Under the pieces are notes generated by a model. That model was given only the letters and a program-made list of their open reading frames with translations, was not told where the DNA came from and searched no databases. A stretch of 64,000 nt of DNA from Dyella dinghuensis (GTDB taxonomy: Bacteria > Pseudomonadota > Gammaproteobacteria > Xanthomonadales > Rhodanobacteraceae), in the NCBI RefSeq assembly GCF_003977615.1, contig NZ_RYZR01000003.1:620001-684000 (forward strand), written 5' to 3'. Shown piece after piece: positions 61,730 through 64,000 of this stretch. The stretch's first letter is position 1, and each line of letters begins with the position of its first letter. The translations under genes and the position numbers were made by a program.

Positions 61730-64000
61730 ATGGACACCATACGCATCCGCGGCGCGCGCACGCACAACCTCAAGAACATCGACCTTGACCTGCCGCGCGA
61801 TCGGTTGATCGTGATTACAGGCCTGTCCGGTTCGGGCAAATCCTCGCTGGCGTTCGACACCATCTACGCCGAGGGGCAGCGTCGTTACGTGGAGTCGCTG
61901 TCGGCCTACGCCCGGCAATTTCTCTCGATGATGGAGAAGCCGGACGTCGATCACATCGAGGGTCTCTCCCCCGCCATCTCGATCGAACAGAAGTCCACCT
62001 CGCACAACCCGCGTTCGACGGTCGGCACGATTACCGAGGTCTACGACTACCTGCGCCTGCTGTACGCGCGCGTGGGTACGCCACGCTGTCCTGATCACGG
62101 TATTCCGCTGGAAGCGCAAACGGTCAGCCAGATGGTCGACACCACGCTGGCGATGAATCCGGACAAGCGCTTCATGTTGCTGGCGCCGGTGATCCGCGAA
62201 CGCAAGGGCGAGCACGTGCAGGTGTTCGAACAGCTGCGTGCACAGGGTTTCGTGCGTGCGCGTGTCGATGGCACCGTGCATGACCTCGATGCCGTGCCTG
62301 CGCTCACGCTGAGACAGAAGCACACCATCGAAGCGGTGATCGATCGCTTCCGTCCACGCGATGACATCAAGCAACGCCTGGCCGAATCATTCGAAACGGC
62401 GCTGCGTCTGGGCGACGGTCTGGCCATCGTCGTGGACATGGACGACGCCAAGGCGAACGAACAGTTGTTCTCCTCGCGCTACTCCTGCCCGGTTTGCGAT
62501 TACTCGTTGCCTGAACTCGAGCCGCGCCTGTTCTCGTTCAACTCGCCCGTGGGCGCATGCCCGTCGTGCGATGGTCTGGGCGTGACACAGGTGTTCTCGC
62601 CCGACCGTGTCGTGGGTCATCCGGAATTGTCGCTGGCAAGCGGCGCTGTTCGCGGGTGGGATCGCCGCAACGCGCATTACTTCCAGTTGATCATGTCGCT
62701 GGCCAACCACTACGGCTTCGATGTCGACACGCCGTGGCAGAAGCTCAACAAGACCGTGCAGCAGGCCATTCTGTACGGGAGCGGCAAAGAGAAGATCGCC
62801 TTCCGCTATCTCACCGAGCGCGGCGGAAAAGTTACGCGCGAGCATGCATTCGAGGGAATTCTTCCGAACCTCGAAAGGCGCTACAAGGAAACCGAATCGT
62901 CAGCGGTGCGCGAGGAGCTGGCGAAATACATCACCGACAATCCGTGTCCGGAATGCAACGGTCAACGCTTGAATCGTTCAGCACGCAACGTATTCGTTGC
63001 CGATCAAGCGTTGCCCGTACTCACGGCACGCTCTATCGACGATGCGCTGGGCTTCTTCGACACCTTTAAGCTCACCGGCTGGCGCGGCGAGATTGCCGTG
63101 AAGATCGTGAAGGAAATTCGCGAGCGCCTGAGCTTCCTCAACGACGTGGGCTTGAATTACCTCACGCTCGATCGTCAGGCCGATACGTTATCGGGCGGCG
63201 AAGCGCAGCGCATTCGTCTGGCCTCGCAAATCGGTGCAGGTCTCGTCGGCGTCATGTACGTGCTGGACGAGCCGTCGATCGGTTTGCATCAGCGCGACAA
63301 CGAACGCCTGCTCGGCACGCTGACTCGCCTGCGCGATTTGGGTAACACAGTGATCGTCGTTGAACATGACGAGGATGCGATTCGCGCGGCCGACCACGTT
63401 CTGGATATTGGACCTGGCGCAGGCGTGCACGGCGGCGAAATCGTTGCGCAGGGGACGATGAAAGATATCCTCGCATCGCCGCGTTCCGTCACCGGTCAAT
63501 TTCTCTCCGGCAAACGCGGCATCAAAATACCTGAAGAGCGCCGCGAACAGTTGGATAAAGACTCGTGGCTCTATCTGAAAGGCGCGACCGGCAACAATCT
63601 GAAGAACGTCGATCTGGCCATTCCTGCAGGTCTGTTTACGTGCGTCACGGGCGTATCCGGATCGGGCAAGTCGACGCTGGTCAACGACACGTTGTTCGCG
63701 CTTGCCGCCGCCGAACTGAATGGTTCGAGCACACAGCCTGCGCCGTACAAATCCATCGAAGGCATGGAACTGTTCGACAAGGTGGTGGACATCGACCAGT
63801 CGCCCATCGGACGCACGCCGCGTTCGAATCCGGCCACGTACACGGGTCTTTTCACACCGCTGCGTGAGCTGTTCGCGCAAGTTCCCGAATCGCGTGCGCG
63901 CGGCTACACACCCGGTCGTTTCAGCTTCAACGTTCGCGGTGGCCGATGCGAAGCCTGCGAAGGCGACGGCATGATCAAGGTGGAAATGCACTTCCTCCCC
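61730..64000 (+). CDS. uvrA: Excinuclease ABC subunit A, C-terminus outside window
   Basis: The first 757 codons of the damage-recognition ATPase of nucleotide excision repair (full proteins are about 940-970 aa). Walker A of the first ATPase is [20 protein letters not shown] near residue 31, zinc ligands are in CPVCDYS...CPSCDGLG near 253-283, and the signature [16 protein letters not shown] is near 487. Second Walker A is [15 protein letters not shown] near 641, and the C-terminal zinc module begins at [18 protein letters not shown] 61730 gives the canonical [20 protein letters not shown]. Confidence 0.97.
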   Translation, partial: MDTIRIRGARTHNLKNIDLDLPRDRLIVITGLSGSGKSSLAFDTIYAEGQRRYVESLSAYARQFLSMMEKPDVDHIEGLSPAISIEQKSTSHNPRSTVGTITEVYDYLRLLYARVGTPRCPDHGIPLEAQTVSQMVDTTLAMNPDKRFMLLAPVIRERKGEHVQVFEQLRAQGFVRARVDGTVHDLDAVPALTLRQKHTIEAVIDRFRPRDDIKQRLAESFETALRLGDGLAIVVDMDDAKANEQLFSSRYSCPVCDYSLPELEPRLFSFNSPVGACPSCDGLGVTQVFSPDRVVGHPELSLASGAVRGWDRRNAHYFQLIMSLANHYGFDVDTPWQKLNKTVQQAILYGSGKEKIAFRYLTERGGKVTREHAFEGILPNLERRYKETESSAVREELAKYITDNPCPECNGQRLNRSARNVFVADQALPVLTARSIDDALGFFDTFKLTGWRGEIAVKIVKEIRERLSFLNDVGLNYLTLDRQADTLSGGEAQRIRLASQIGAGLVGVMYVLDEPSIGLHQRDNERLLGTLTRLRDLGNTVIVVEHDEDAIRAADHVLDIGPGAGVHGGEIVAQGTMKDILASPRSVTGQFLSGKRGIKIPEERREQLDKDSWLYLKGATGNNLKNVDLAIPAGLFTCVTGVSGSGKSTLVNDTLFALAAAELNGSSTQPAPYKSIEGMELFDKVVDIDQSPIGRTPRSNPATYTGLFTPLRELFAQVPESRARGYTPGRFSFNVRGGRCEACEGDGMIKVEMHFLP

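Overview
The window is a GC-rich, gene-dense chromosomal segment of a gammaproteobacterium. Gene content and order (KdkA-type Kdo kinase, exbB-exbD-msbA-lpxK, a complete ccmABCDEFGHI operon, a MetX-family protein of the serine O-succinyltransferase type, pgaABCD, ribF-ileS-lspA, rplU-rpmA-obg) point to Xanthomonadales, most likely Rhodanobacteraceae (Dyella/Luteibacter/Frateuria-like). This assignment is inferred from protein families; no 16S gene is present. There are no transposase genes, CRISPR arrays or prophage genes.

Layout. 1-2000: 5'-truncated view of dnaX, the 4.5S SRP RNA, and a tRNA-Ser followed by a repeat of its own 3' end. 2-13.5 kb: envelope biogenesis (Kdo kinase, GT9 heptosyltransferase-like enzyme, lpxK, msbA, ExbB/ExbD, ComEC, LolCD). 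13.6-19 kb: succinate dehydrogenase sdhCDAB, with SdhE, YgfX, an SDHAF4-like peptide and divergent YgfZ around it. 19-22 kb: a cell-wall hydrolase, two glycine-zipper lipoproteins and TatD. 22-27 kb: a MarR-controlled tripartite efflux operon (outer membrane factor, EmrA, EmrB) with a perfect operator-like palindrome. 27-28.4 kb: PhaR and PhaB of polyhydroxyalkanoate metabolism, with TGC-rich palindromes. 28.4-37 kb: kynurenine 3-monooxygenase, a DUF3293 protein and the cytochrome c maturation operon. 37-39.4 kb: MetX-family acyltransferase and cysteine dioxygenase. 39.4-41 kb: tRNA-Leu(CAA) carrying a 1.55 kb mini-island bounded by 54-bp direct repeats. 41.2-48.3 kb: a diguanylate cyclase facing pgaABCD (poly-N-acetylglucosamine). 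48.7-56 kb: lspA-ileS-ribF and murJ. 56-64 kb: rpsT, cutC, a glycosylasparaginase, obg-rpmA-rplU, a DUF2059 protein and the first 757 codons of uvrA.

The least ordinary stretch is the 506 bp between ribF and ileS. On the ileS strand it holds a 23-codon ORF whose last four sense codons are all isoleucine. Directly after it comes a 269-bp element made of three nested perfect or near-perfect inverted repeats whose two loops are complementary to each other. This looks like an isoleucine-sensing leader for isoleucyl-tRNA synthetase, or a mobile palindromic element that has landed there. Other points of note are the tRNA-Leu mini-island with gene-separating palindromes, the rtT-like repeat behind tRNA-Ser, and the clustering of SDH maturation factors.

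Three REP-type palindrome doublets lie inside operons (between sdhB and sdhE, ccmG and ccmH, ileS and lspA).
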